Origin: Euryodendron excelsum | Lineage: Eukaryota; Streptophyta; Magnoliopsida; Ericales; Pentaphylacaceae | NCBI GenBank assembly: GCA_033060915.1 | Contig: CM065397.1 | Span: 28,910,001 to 28,974,000, forward strand | Reading direction: 5' to 3' | DNA: 64,000 bases | Shown: positions 26,501-38,900 of the stretch, piece after piece | How the letters are laid out: every line of letters begins with the position of its first letter | Numbering within the stretch: position 1 is the stretch's first letter | Made by a program: the position numbers and the translations under genes | Notes under the pieces: generated by a model | What the model saw: only the letters and a program-made list of their open reading frames with translations | The model's database searches: none | Told to the model about the DNA's origin: nothing

Positions 26501-29500
26501 AAGAGAGGATAGAGTCATAGAGATGATTGAAAGAGAAAGAGAGGGCTTACCAGTTCTTGGCTGAGCAGATTGGCCGGCAACTAACCCAGAGATTGAGAGT
26601 CATGGGAAATAAAAACAACTGTTAACTGAAGCAGTTGCAAAGTTTGTAGGGGACGCGGTGATAATTGCAGTGTTTGAGTTTTCATATTTGCAGCATAAAT
26701 TTAAAGGAAGACCAAGGTTGTGTGAAGGGTGAAAAGGCATCTATTATGGGCACTTTTGGAAAAAGAAAAAGAACTACAGCTTCCATTTATGCATTAGTAT
26801 AGATAATTCATGTATTTAAATTAATAGTTGGAGGAATTAATGAGATAGAGAAGATGCTTTTAATGTGAATTCAATAGATACAATGTATAGTGGTATGAGT
26901 TGTATTCTATAAGATAAATGGACTAAATAAATATAGTGAATCTATAAAATAAATATAGTGAACCAAAAAGACAACTCAAATAATTACAAACTATTTATTC
27001 TTTTTGAAAAATAAAAAATAAAAACTTGAGAGCCACTGAAAATGCGTCACTTGTCGCAACCACAGTGATAGTGGCCTCCTTTTCTATATTGTATGTAGAT
27101 GCTTTGAAAATTCACACCAGCTAGCTCTTTTAAACTCCTTAAAAGCCACTCAGATATTGATAAGCAACGCGAAGCGGGTCTCTCTTGGTATAACAATTAT
27201 TTTACTATTCCAGATTACAAATTCATGCACTTTCACTTTAAAAAATCTCTTGCCTCTTCAGTTCGAATTAAGTTAGCATTGGCGCATTTAAAATAATTGG
27301 TCACAATGGTTAGAATTTTGTACTTTATGACTCATATTTCTATTAGTTTACTTTAATAAAGATTGAGGATTTTTTAAGGTAATAAGAAACCCATACTATA
27401 TTTTGTATGCTTGGATAAATATTTGATTCCCATAACTACCTGCAGGGCAGAAATTGTTTGATTGTGTTTAGCAGTAGTATAGAGGTTTAACAAGTGCAAG
27501 GCAACAGTTCTCGAAGACCAAATATTTTGGTAGATATAATCATTAGACTGAATATCACAAGCCACAAAGGGATATGGAAGAAATGGTTTAAAATGTTTAT
27601 ATAATAAGGAAGGTCAATCTCTGAAAATGTCTTAGAAATTCAAATGAATAAGACAACTCAAATTATTTTTGTCTTTATTCATACCATCATGGTAGATTTT
27701 TCACCTTCAACTTTTCGTTAAAAATTGTCAAAATTAGATAATTGATTATGTTGAGAGGGTCATAGGTTCCTAGTGGTCCTATAAAACAAAGATGCTCTAC
27801 GAAAAATGTGAACTATTTTTGTCAAATGTCTCATAGGTAGCAGTCCCACATATCCACCATTTGATCTTGAATGATCTAAGGTGCAAAGATGAGATGTAAA
27901 ACCAATACTTTTAAGGTCATCTCATTCATACCTTCAGCAATCTCCAATGAGCGTACTAGTTGCAAGTGGAGACAAGTGTGCTCAGGTGGAGAACTCGCTC
28001 GAGTAAGAGAGTGAGGACCAAGCGTGTCTAGGAGGCTCTTGTATATTGTCTCCTGAACGCTACAGCTCGAGGCTAATGCACCACATATGTTAGCCCTGGC
28101 CAGCAAAGCTTTATCATGGAGGGAGGAGAATTAACACGAGGTGAATTCCCATTAGTCCAGATGTCACCCCACGAACCAAGGCCCAATGAGGAGATGACTG
28201 GGCACCGGTCATGGCCAGTCATGTGGACAGTGGACCCATGTACCATAGTTGTCAGGTATCTGATGCAAACATACTTTTTTATACGTTAGGCTGCTATGCA
28301 AAGGGATATATTACAAATTCATGCTTGATATTTTTGTGTTTTCATAAGAAATTACAGACCATACAAACAATTGTCTTTGTAAGTCTATAATAGTTTAGGA
28401 ATCATTTAAGATGATTCCTTGACATTAGATTTCCTTCTTTTTCTTTTTTTGTAACTTTTCCTGGTTTCTATTTAATGAGTATTCAATTGACTGTGTTGTA
28501 ATTTTGTAAATGCTGCAGGGAAATTCAATCAACTGGTATACCAGTATCCCATCCGAATCCCAGAGAGATTTTCCCTTGTTATACGTTCTTTATTGACTCA
28601 GGAGGGCATTTGTTTCACGCTGGAGCCAGATTTCAAATTTCTTGAGGTGAAATATTGTTTTGTTGTCTTAAATTTTTAGCGTAATTTTTGTGCTTCTGTT
28701 AAATATGTGAATTTGGCCACATGAGTTTTTTTTTTTTCCTCCTTTTGGGGACCATAAATGCATATGAATTGCAACTGAGCTTGGATGAGAGATCAGTAGG
28801 TTTGTAATTCATTGGATTTGATAAGGGGAGTCCCTGTTTGAAATATTACAAAGAGATTGGTAGGTATCATTATCATTACAATCTCCAGTACTGATGGGCT
28901 ACAGTTGGAACCATTAATCTCTCTCTCTCTCTGTCTCTCTATAGACAACCCATTTAGTTAAAGAAAGGAAGGAGGATTGTTGTGATGCTTAAAAATGTCT
29001 TTCACCTGGTATTTATTATTATCAAAAAAAAAAAAAAAACAAAGCAGCGCATAAAACTTAAACTAGTTGTTGACTTTGTCATTCTTCTTGCTTGATTTAC
29101 TAGACATGTCCAGAAATGCAGAGCTTTAAACCCTCATGAAATGAATTATCTATATAATAGACCCTATGTTATAAGATAACATTGTGCATACAGCATAGGT
29201 TTCCCTTGAAAAGATTTTCACTAGCTCATATTTGGCTTTACTCTAGTCACGCTGCCAGGTAATTTTCATCCCATAAAGGGTAAAATCTATTGCGCTTGCC
29301 ATCTTCATTCCTGTCTCCCCAATGTCATACTAAGAATACCCAGGATTTCTAGAAGAAAATAAATGACAGCAATAATTAGTAATAGTTCACATTATATCAG
29401 GCTTATTGCTGTGCCAGATTCTTAGTCTTTGACATTAACCTGAAAATGTACGCTAATTGCCATTGTTAACCTCAATTAATGAATTAAGTGAAATAGCCCT

Positions 29501-30613
29501 CTCATCACCTTTAAAGCAGTGTTCTCAAACTCTTACTTCATGCTTTTTATATTAATGTAGAGTTATTATATTATATGTTTGTTGACTTAAAACAAGCAGT
29601 GTACTAGGTTGCTTATCCATATGTGGCAAAGCGGCTTCTGACAGACCCTAACCCTGCCCTACGTGAACGCCTCATACAGGTCAGTTTGGAACCATTTATC
29701 AGAAAGATTTTCCAGTCTTCTTGTTTAATTTTCCGGCCTACTTCTTGTTTATGGCATTTTTGGCGTTAAAATGTTTCAGAGTGATGAATTTCAATTAAGC
29801 ATAGGAGCCTTATCCTATGTTATATTGCATACTTTATATCAAGTTATTACCTGACTAACCAGCACCTTATTGCATTTATTCCAGTTTTAATACTTACAAT
29901 AGTGATTACAACTTGACTTGATCAGACCATGTGTAGCAATAGTATTTTGACATGTTGAACAACAGTAGTAGTAGGCTAAGAAGCACGGACACACCTGGTA
30001 GAGCGATGCACCTATGTCCGACCCGTGTTGGACACTGACACTCGTCGGACACGTGTCAAACACTCTCTCATGTGTCTTAATTTTTTTTTTGTCGGACACA
30101 TGCTGGACACTATCCAGACACGTTTGTCCATTTTCGGGACACTTCTACGACATGGTTAACGTGCTTTTTGGTTTGCGGGAGCTATGGATTTAATTTACAG
30201 GAAGGAGGAAAGAGGGAGAGAAGGGTGATGTTTGAGCATCTAACAACCAATAAAGGACAAGAAAAAGAAAAAATATAAAATTATTTACACATCATTAAAT
30301 ATGTAACAAATAAAAAACATGTATAAAAAATATATTATTCTTATATAAAATATAAAAATATAAGTAATTTTGCTGTGTCCATGCCATGTCACGTCCTCTA
30401 CATTTTGAAAATTGTTGTGTCAGCATGTCCTATCCGATATAGACACGACACACGTGTCCGTGTCCGTGTTTCTTAGGTAGTAGGTATACAGAATATCTTA
30501 TGCGAATTACAAGTTGATTTTTGTATCATTGTTTGCTTGCTTTACGAGTCCTATGCACAGTGTGTACAAGACACCACGAATGAATCTTGGATGCTCCCGA
30601 ATGAGATAGTAGC

Positions 30614-30644
<31 letters not shown>

Positions 30645-32887
30645 CAATATAGAGAGTAATTTGGGTATGTCATTGTATGCTGATACAATTTGTGCATAAA
30701 ACATATACACAATGATAAAGATAAGACTCACTTGTCCTTATCTTCTAGGAGTTTAAATCTGTTTAGAATGTCTCCTTATCTCCTTATCACCTTAACACTT
30801 AAGAGATGATATATATACATAATATATACATGTGCCATGTGGACATACCATGGGCCCCATGCCACATGACACATCTACTAAAAGTCGTGTTGTGCATTGA
30901 CATTGTCATCCCACGCTTTAGCTCATCACAGAAATGGCCAAAGTGTTGCATAGTGTTTGATACTTATTGCAAACTTTGTAGCCTGCGTTGATTAAACACA
31001 ATGGGCAATATTTTTTGAGAGAAAAGTCAAATTAGTTCAGTTATGGTGAGCCCTTCCAGAAAAATCTAAGTTTTTTTAGTTTGTGTTTTATTTTATAATT
31101 TATTTATTTTGTTGTGCTAGTAATTTGTTGAAGTTTCTTTGATTTTGACATTTCTATAATTTCTTGATTTTCTGGATCTGGGCTGTGGTGGCATGTGAGT
31201 TTTTGTTCGAGTGATGTTATGCTATTGGGTCTTGATGTTTTGTCTTTTAAAGCCAGAGAATTGGTTTTACGAGTCAAAGTTTTTGAATCTTACATTTTCA
31301 TTGGAGTCCAAGTCCTATTGGAATTAAGAGCACCTAGAAGCCTTCATATTCAATTCAATTGAGAACAAATTTAGAGAATTTTGTAGCAGCTTTTGAAGTT
31401 CCCTTCGAATGTGTGATGCCACTGTAACCCTTGATGCATAAGAGAATTTGACTATTAGTCCCTTCTCTAATTCTTTGCAAGAAGATTTTTTCCCTTTTTG
31501 GATATAATCATAACCAGTTTTCGTTTCTTTTAAGTTTCCTTTTTTTTCAATTTTTTAATGTCTTCTTTCCTTTGTTTTTGTTAAAACAAAAGCATTGATC
31601 TTTAACCCTCACCCTTTCTACTATCTGTAAGCCCTCTTTCTAGCTCCCAATACCCTAAAAAATCTGTCTCTCTGTTGCAGTAATACCCCTTTTTTCCAAC
31701 TCTCTTGTGTCTTCACAACCTCCAACTTTTTTGTTCATCCTTGTAAACACTATCTACAAACCTTTCATAACCTACACCTACAACAAATATCCCATTGTAC
31801 GTATGGCTGTCAATGGACCAGGTCTGGTTCAGATTCGATAGATCCAAATCCGATCTGGACTCGATAAATTTCAAATTTGATCCATACCCGATAAACTTAG
31901 GCCCGATAAAATAGTCACAGGCCCGATCCGGCAATAACGGGTATTAGATCTGAATACTTGATTCGACTTGATAATTAAGTTTTTTTTTTTTCCCGCTTTT
32001 TTTGTTGTTACATTTTTCAGAAACTGAGAGAAGACTCGAGAGGTACATGATTCCTTGATGTTTTCAAAGTTTTTTTTAAAACAAAAATTCAAATATTAAA
32101 TAACAATGTTATTGAGCATTAGTAATTTAAGCTCTGAAATATTTATGGACAGAAGACAACCATCTTTAGATCACACCCAAAACAACACAACTTGAAAAAC
32201 AAAAAACTTTTTTGATCCAAAACTTTAAAAGAGCTTGAGATAGAAAAATAACGTTGAGAAGCTAAAGAAGCCCAAAGCCACATCACGCAAATCACCATGT
32301 CTATGAAGGTATGAATACTGGAGCAAATTTGCCGAGGCAGCCTCGAGTTTTTGTCTCTGCAGCATTTGTTGTGAGAGAGAGAGAGAGAGAGAGGGTGAAG
32401 CAAGGTAGATGAAGAGACAAAATCACAAAGCTATATTTTCTTGTGTAGTTGTATGCAGTGAACTAGAGAGGTATGATTGCTATTGGGTATTGCCTACTGG
32501 ATTTTGTCACTCTTTACACCTTTCTTTTCTATCACAGCTCATTTCACATAGCTCAATGATATCTCAATGATGTCTCAATGGCCATTTAATGGTACCTTCT
32601 GTACTACAAAAGAAAACAATACATTTCTTTTCTTTTCTTTTATTTCATTTGTCCTGCTCATTAAATGCCCCTCACATCATAGTCACTTCTTCTTTCTCTC
32701 TCTAAACCTCTCATCTTCTCACTCTCTTTGGAATATAAAACATAAAAATACTAACAAAACCAGCTACCCAGTCCTTTGAGTTCTGGCGTGGTTAACCCGT
32801 GTGTCACTCTTTCATTTATCCCTAGTGAAACCCAGATTTTGCTCTAGAGACAATGAAACCCAGATCGCTTGCATCATTTTGAGCTCG

Positions 32888-32926
<39 letters not shown>

Positions 32927-35900
32927 ATAGAGACAGAGGGTGCAAAAGTTGGAGAAGATAGGAAAGGTATTGCTGTAATCAGATGCATGAGAGCTTATGA
33001 TTCTCGAAAAGGTATTGCTCTTTTCTCGTGTAAAAAATAATTTTCAAATTTTATTTCATGTATATTTTGTCAATCGGGTCAGATCGGGTCCAATTCATGC
33101 TAATGTTGCCATACATTACTTGCACTCCATGCCATGCCTAGTGTTTAAAGTGGGGCAAAAGGGTTCTTCAAGAGATTGATGCTTGTCTATGATAGGGAAG
33201 AACGGGGCAGCTACAGGCCACGAAGGAAAGGTGTTATTTGCAATTAAAGAAAAATACAAAGGCAATATGGACAGGGCAACTTTGTAAATTTTTTAAATTT
33301 TGGTTGGCAAATGTGTATATAGATAAAAGAAAAAAAAAGCAAAAGAAATAGGCAGGAACATACAATTATAAGAGAGGCATAACCCTCTGTACAAAAGAGG
33401 ATCTAAGGGGGGACCCCATGTACAAAAGAAAGCTATGTAACTACAAAGGAGCTATAAGCCAGAAAATACAAAAGGAGGGATTGACAAATTCTGTCGAATG
33501 GTATCATTCAGTTTAGTTAGTGGGATCTTGAAGAATTGAGTTGCGTTGACTATGAAATCATGTTTAATCTCCTTTAAAAGCTGCTGCTGGTTTCTTAGGG
33601 TGTTGATGAATATTTAATTATTCCTTTCTGGCCATAAATAGTAGATCATGGCTACCAAGGCAAAGCTTTCTAATAGAGTTGTTGAAGCTTTTGACACTGA
33701 TTTTCCCTATAAGCTAGTTAACTTCAGAGACCCAGTCATAGGGCTATTTAGCTATCATGCGCAGTTGGCATATCTTAATTGAGGGCAAGAGAAGAAGAGG
33801 TCGTCTATTTTGCTTCTTGCTGGTTGCAAAAAAATGCAAGTGGCTTGCTACCATCCACGTGATGATACTGTCAGGGAACATTCTTAAGAAACCATACCAA
33901 TTTATGCCAAATAACAGGAGAGTATCAGGTTCTTGATTTTTTCCAAGTGGCTGTTGCATTGTATTATTTTGTTGGAGAGATGGACCGAATGACTTTGTCT
34001 TCATGAGAGGGCCTAGGGAGAATAGAGGGAGGGGTATTCTACATAATTTTCCCTAAGCTCCCATGAACTTGGGAAAGGCCAGGCGCATCGCCCTTCCGAA
34101 TGATTGCTGAAACTTTAGCATGAGGAGGAAGGCCAGCATCATACACTATACACCTGCCATATCTTGGAAATAGCGGGTCAACGGGATGCCTATTGTCATG
34201 CCATAGGTATGTATTTGATCCATGCTCGATTAAGTGCTGAACAAAGAGTTTTGCATCTGCTTTGTGCTTGAGCAGTTTCCTCTATGTCCAGGATGCATCA
34301 GCTAGGGTGGAAAGAGATCAAAAGCTTTTGCCCTTGAGTAAAGTGTTTGTGGCACCATTTGACCTAGAGGGAGTTATGGTTTAGAGCAAATGGCCCCAAG
34401 GTGCCTAAGCATTGATGCGTTGTTCCATTCATCAACTTTTTAGAGACCTAGACCACCCCCTTTTTCTTCGGGCAGCAGATATTCTCCATGTGGTTTGCAA
34501 GAGTTTATCTTTTTATTAGAACCAGGCCAAAGAAAGTTCCGTATGAGTTGTTCAATTGTGCTACAGACTCTTTTCAGAAGGATGAAATGCATACTGCAAT
34601 AGACTTGAATACTAGAAAGGATGGATTTGATGGTTTGAAGTCTGCATGCATACGTTAAGAGCCTGTTACCCAGCACCCAGCTTTTAATATGAACAATACT
34701 TTTCTCAATGAGCTCTTTACAGTCCTCCGCCGTTAACTTGGTGGACATGAGGGGACCTAGATACTTGACAGGAAGGGTGCCAAGTTGGAAACCTAGCACA
34801 TTGACTAGGGCAACTTAGTAATCACAACCACCTGACAAAATACGTCTTCAATTCAAAGCAGAAAAGGAAATGGGAAAAGGCACCGGAGGAAGAAGCCAAG
34901 GGAGTACTTTAAAGTTTCCTCATTGAATTATTGTTGGATACAGCTTATAGTGATTTCAAAGTTTAAGAGCAAACATTTGTTGCTCTTTGCAGAACCAGTC
35001 TTGGAACACATTCCTGACTTTCCACTTAAGTTAGGGCATAGGTGTCTAAGACAAGTCTTGAACCCAAAAGCTAGGTGCTTTGGCACCATGTGAATTTAGA
35101 GCAAAATTGTGAATGGAAAAAGAAAAATAGGTGTCTTATCAAATAGTTCTAGGATAAACGGAAGGCACGGTGCTATAATTGTGTTGATGTATGGGAGAAC
35201 AAAGATTGTATGTGGTGCATAGTACCTTTTTAGTTTAGACTTCACAGAGCTGTCATGGTTGGTTTTTCAATTTGCCATTTCTTATGGTACAATAGCAGCA
35301 ATTGTTCTGCCTTGGGAAGCATAGATGATATGCTTCATGAATAACATTAAGGAACCCTTCATATGCTGAATCTGTGGCACGCTCACGCACCATAATCCTT
35401 TGAGATGATGACTAAATTTGCCAGTGTGATTGTAGCAATATATAAGAAGGGAGGGCAGTGTAATTCTAGAAACCTCAGATGAGGTTAGTAATCTCTCGTA
35501 AATGCTTTAAGACGACTAAATTGTCAGTGTGATAACTTGTTTTACATTTTGTTTTGGTTGCTGAACTATCTTGATATAATGCTTTTAAAGACTATGTTAC
35601 CTGGACTCGGGTGGAGGTACATATCTAAATATCGGATTCATCTAATTTTAATGACCAAAAACTCTCAGACAAGGCTAAATTTCATATTTTTAAAATATTT
35701 CTTTTATTTTTTTAAGGTAAAATAGTGTTTACAAACTAAAACATAGCATTTCATGCATAAAATGAAAGAACTATGCTTAGTTCTATAGTAAACTCAATTA
35801 TTTATACATACTTGTTAGCTCCATATCCAACTAGCCATATTAGACACATATTTCATACCTTTATTTGAGTGTCGAGTGTTCGATACGAGTATTTCACAAA

Positions 35901-38900
35901 TTTAGAAGAGTCTAGGAAGCATAATTTACAGGTATAGTGTTAATGCTATATTTTTTGGTTAGAAGAACTACTTTTCTTTTATCTTGCCATATAGTTTGAT
36001 AAAACCGTAAACTTATATAGTCAATCTCTAGTCCGGCGACAGACTGCTCCGGTAATCTGAGAGGAAAAGAGGGATAAGGGAATACCGGTGTGATGCCTAC
36101 CAAGGGCACTCTGATGTCAAAGTTAGGTTTCTAAAAATATTTCAACAGAATTTTGGTTAGGGTTTATGTTTGCATATCTTGTTGGAGAAGATGAGTTTTC
36201 CTTTTATATGGATAGGTATTCTGGTAGCCCTAAGAAGGCGTTGCATGCATAGAGATAGTGGGAGATGGCTGTCTCTTCACGTAAAAGCGTGGCATTAGAG
36301 GACTTGACTGGTGACAGGATAGTGGGGGAGTGGTTGTCTAACTTCACACGTAGCGCTCCCTTAAGCGTGCGTCAGAGTAGGAAAAGTGTCTACCTCTTGT
36401 TACACGTGAAATTCTGGAGTTGGTAGCACGTTATCATAATTGGATTGTTAGTGGTTCCCCTCACTAGTGTGGCTGTGGGGGGAGATGATCGGTATCATTT
36501 TATGAGGTCTGCTCGGCCATGCTAGGCATGGTCTGTTCAGTCAGTTGGGGTCTTCAGGGTTGATTTCTATTGTCTTCTTGCTTGACATGTACCCTAGGCA
36601 CCCTATCTCCGATATAGGTGCCGATTAGCCCGTTGGATGGATTCCTGATCGGTCCCCATCAGTTGTCCCCAATTCCCTGAGTACCCCAAGCATGGTCAGA
36701 AAAATTCTTAGTTGACCTCTTAGGGGTTTTACCCATCAGTTGATAATGCAGTGAGTGTCTCTTCGTAAAGGCCGAATGCATTGATAGTGCCGTAAGCGCA
36801 TTTATGACTAAGGCTGGCGATGAATAAATGCGTTGATTGACATTTCGCTACGCGACGTGCGCTTGTTGGTTTTCAAAATATGACGTGACTCGTGGACTGC
36901 TAGCTGTTGGATCTGGGGGTCGATGACCCAATTTGGGCCGTTAGCCTAGACGGTTACATGCTTTGGCTCTCACTTTGCATGCGCCGTACTTGGATATTTT
37001 CAGACTATTCATCAGATTTTCTTCTATACTGTTGTCTGCCGTGTTGATTCGCAACTGCCCCAAAAGATTCGTTGCGTGGCTTGGTAAGTTTCTTCGCTGT
37101 AGCTTTTAGCATTTATGCAATCCTTTCTGAGTCGATTGTTTGGAGCAATTGTTGAAGAGTATGGGAGCGATCTTTGAGTTGCTTAGTTGGGCTGGAAAAC
37201 TAGCCGGGGAAGAGGTCAAGTCTAGGAGAAAGGGGTATTTGATAGGAACCATGGATGAAAGAGAGGTGCAATAATCAGATTATGAGAACACTCCCTCTCA
37301 GGATCTGGTTAGGATTAGGACAGGAGTCCCTGATAGTTTATCAGTGGGTCTTTCTGGGGCTTCCGGGGCTTCTGGAGGGAGAGTGGATCATGAAACCGGG
37401 ACGAAGGTGGTGCCGGGAGTAAGGGAATTCAACTTTGCGGCGAAAGAGGTGTCCTTTGTGATGACGGAGAAGAGGATGAAAAGGATCTGAAAAGAGTACC
37501 AGATGCCTCCTTCGTTGCGCTATAGAATTTCAAAGAATGGGGAGTGGGCCTACTCTGCCCGACTAGGAAAAATCTATGTGTATGAGGCTGCTCTGGCTAA
37601 TGGTCTTAGATTCCCCATCTCTACTCCTATCAGAGAGGTTATGGGTACTTTAGGAATAGCTCTTGGTCAACTCATGCCCAACGCATGGAGGATTTTGGTG
37701 GTATGCACCGTGTTGTGGCAGGCGAGTAGTGGTGGCAAGGACAACCTCACAGTTAGTGAAATCTTGCACTGCTAAATGATGTCAAAGCTTGAGGAGGGGT
37801 GGTGGTACTTCTTTGCTAGGAACAAGGGCATTGTGTTGGTAAAGGATTTGTCCTCTTCTCACAAAAATTGGAAAGACAAGTTTTTCTTCATCTATGGTGA
37901 CGGCTAGGAGAACCAGCCTTGGGAGCCAGTAAACAAGAAGTTCGTTTGAGTTTCTCGAGAGTGGGGGAGGCCTTTTAGGAAGGGTACGCTCTCCAACCCT
38001 GGTGTTTTTCTCTTTTGCCGTTAAATTTTTAGGCTTGTAGAGTACTGACTTAGGTTGCTTGCTTTTAGCCCGTGCTGCCCCCACTCTGACCGAGATGCTG
38101 AACAAGATGGTGGATCGAGCTATAGAGCATGGCGTTACTGACGCCTGTGCCTTGGCCAATGTCGAAAACCTGGGTATGTATCTGTTGGGCCTTGAGCCTA
38201 CAGATTACGCTCTAAAAGCAGAATGCGCAAGGAGTGAGTATTTTGTGTTGTTGGTTTAACTGTAGTCTATCATGTTCTGACGTCCATGCCATGTGTTCTA
38301 TACAGATCAAGGGATTGAACCGCTTGAGGATGAGGAGGAGGAGATGACACTGAACAAAAGTTTCTAAAGAAGACCAAGTTGACCACAAGGGCTGACACTC
38401 CTGCTCCGACTAAGCGGTTCAAGTTGGCATATGGTCAGAAGGCCCTTGCCCCAACTCCTGGGGAGGGGGGGTAAGGGGAAAGCGATAGTTCTCAAGGATG
38501 ATACCCCTCAGTTGGGTGACATTCCTCGTGTTGAGAAGGCTCTACCTCCACCTCCACCTCCACCTCCACCTCCCCCTCCCCCAACGTCTGCCAAGGTTAC
38601 TACTGAGGTGCCCTCAGCGGCTACTCGGCCTCTAGGGGATGTGCCAGCCTTCGCTTCTTTGATTTTTGAGAGTGCTAGCGAGGCGACGAGGAAGCTTACA
38701 AGCATCATTTCCTCTTCGAATACTAGCAAGCTGACCACCATGGCATTATAGATGTTGGCTAAGGAGGTTTGCCAGGACCTATTGAAGGTTTGAGAGTATT
38801 GACTTATGCTTGGCGCTTTGACCTTTTCTGACTGTATCGTTTTCTTTCTGGGCTATTAAACTCTTTTGGTCGTGCTGTTTTCTGTTCAGGCTGTTGCTAG

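Larger units (their letters stand above)
18579..28518 (+). other. Intron 8 of the ABC1 kinase gene (9.9 kb)
   Basis: The intron holds a MITE at 21024-21527, a Helitron at 25065-26803 and a (GA)n run at 20485-20515. Other stretches have repeat character without a firm family. 19470-19910 is rich in GGTTCGGTTTT-type phrases. 22450-23200 has GGAAAC/GTTTCC-rich near-palindromes. 23380-24250 is CT-rich with CCACCA runs. 27840-28260 is unassigned. No coding signal was found. The acceptor is tgctgcag before 28519. Confidence 0.85.

Noticed and set aside
38508..38741. Minus-strand Gly-run frame inside the Tat element
   Set aside because: Complement of the CCACCT repeat that encodes the Pro run of the antisense ORF.
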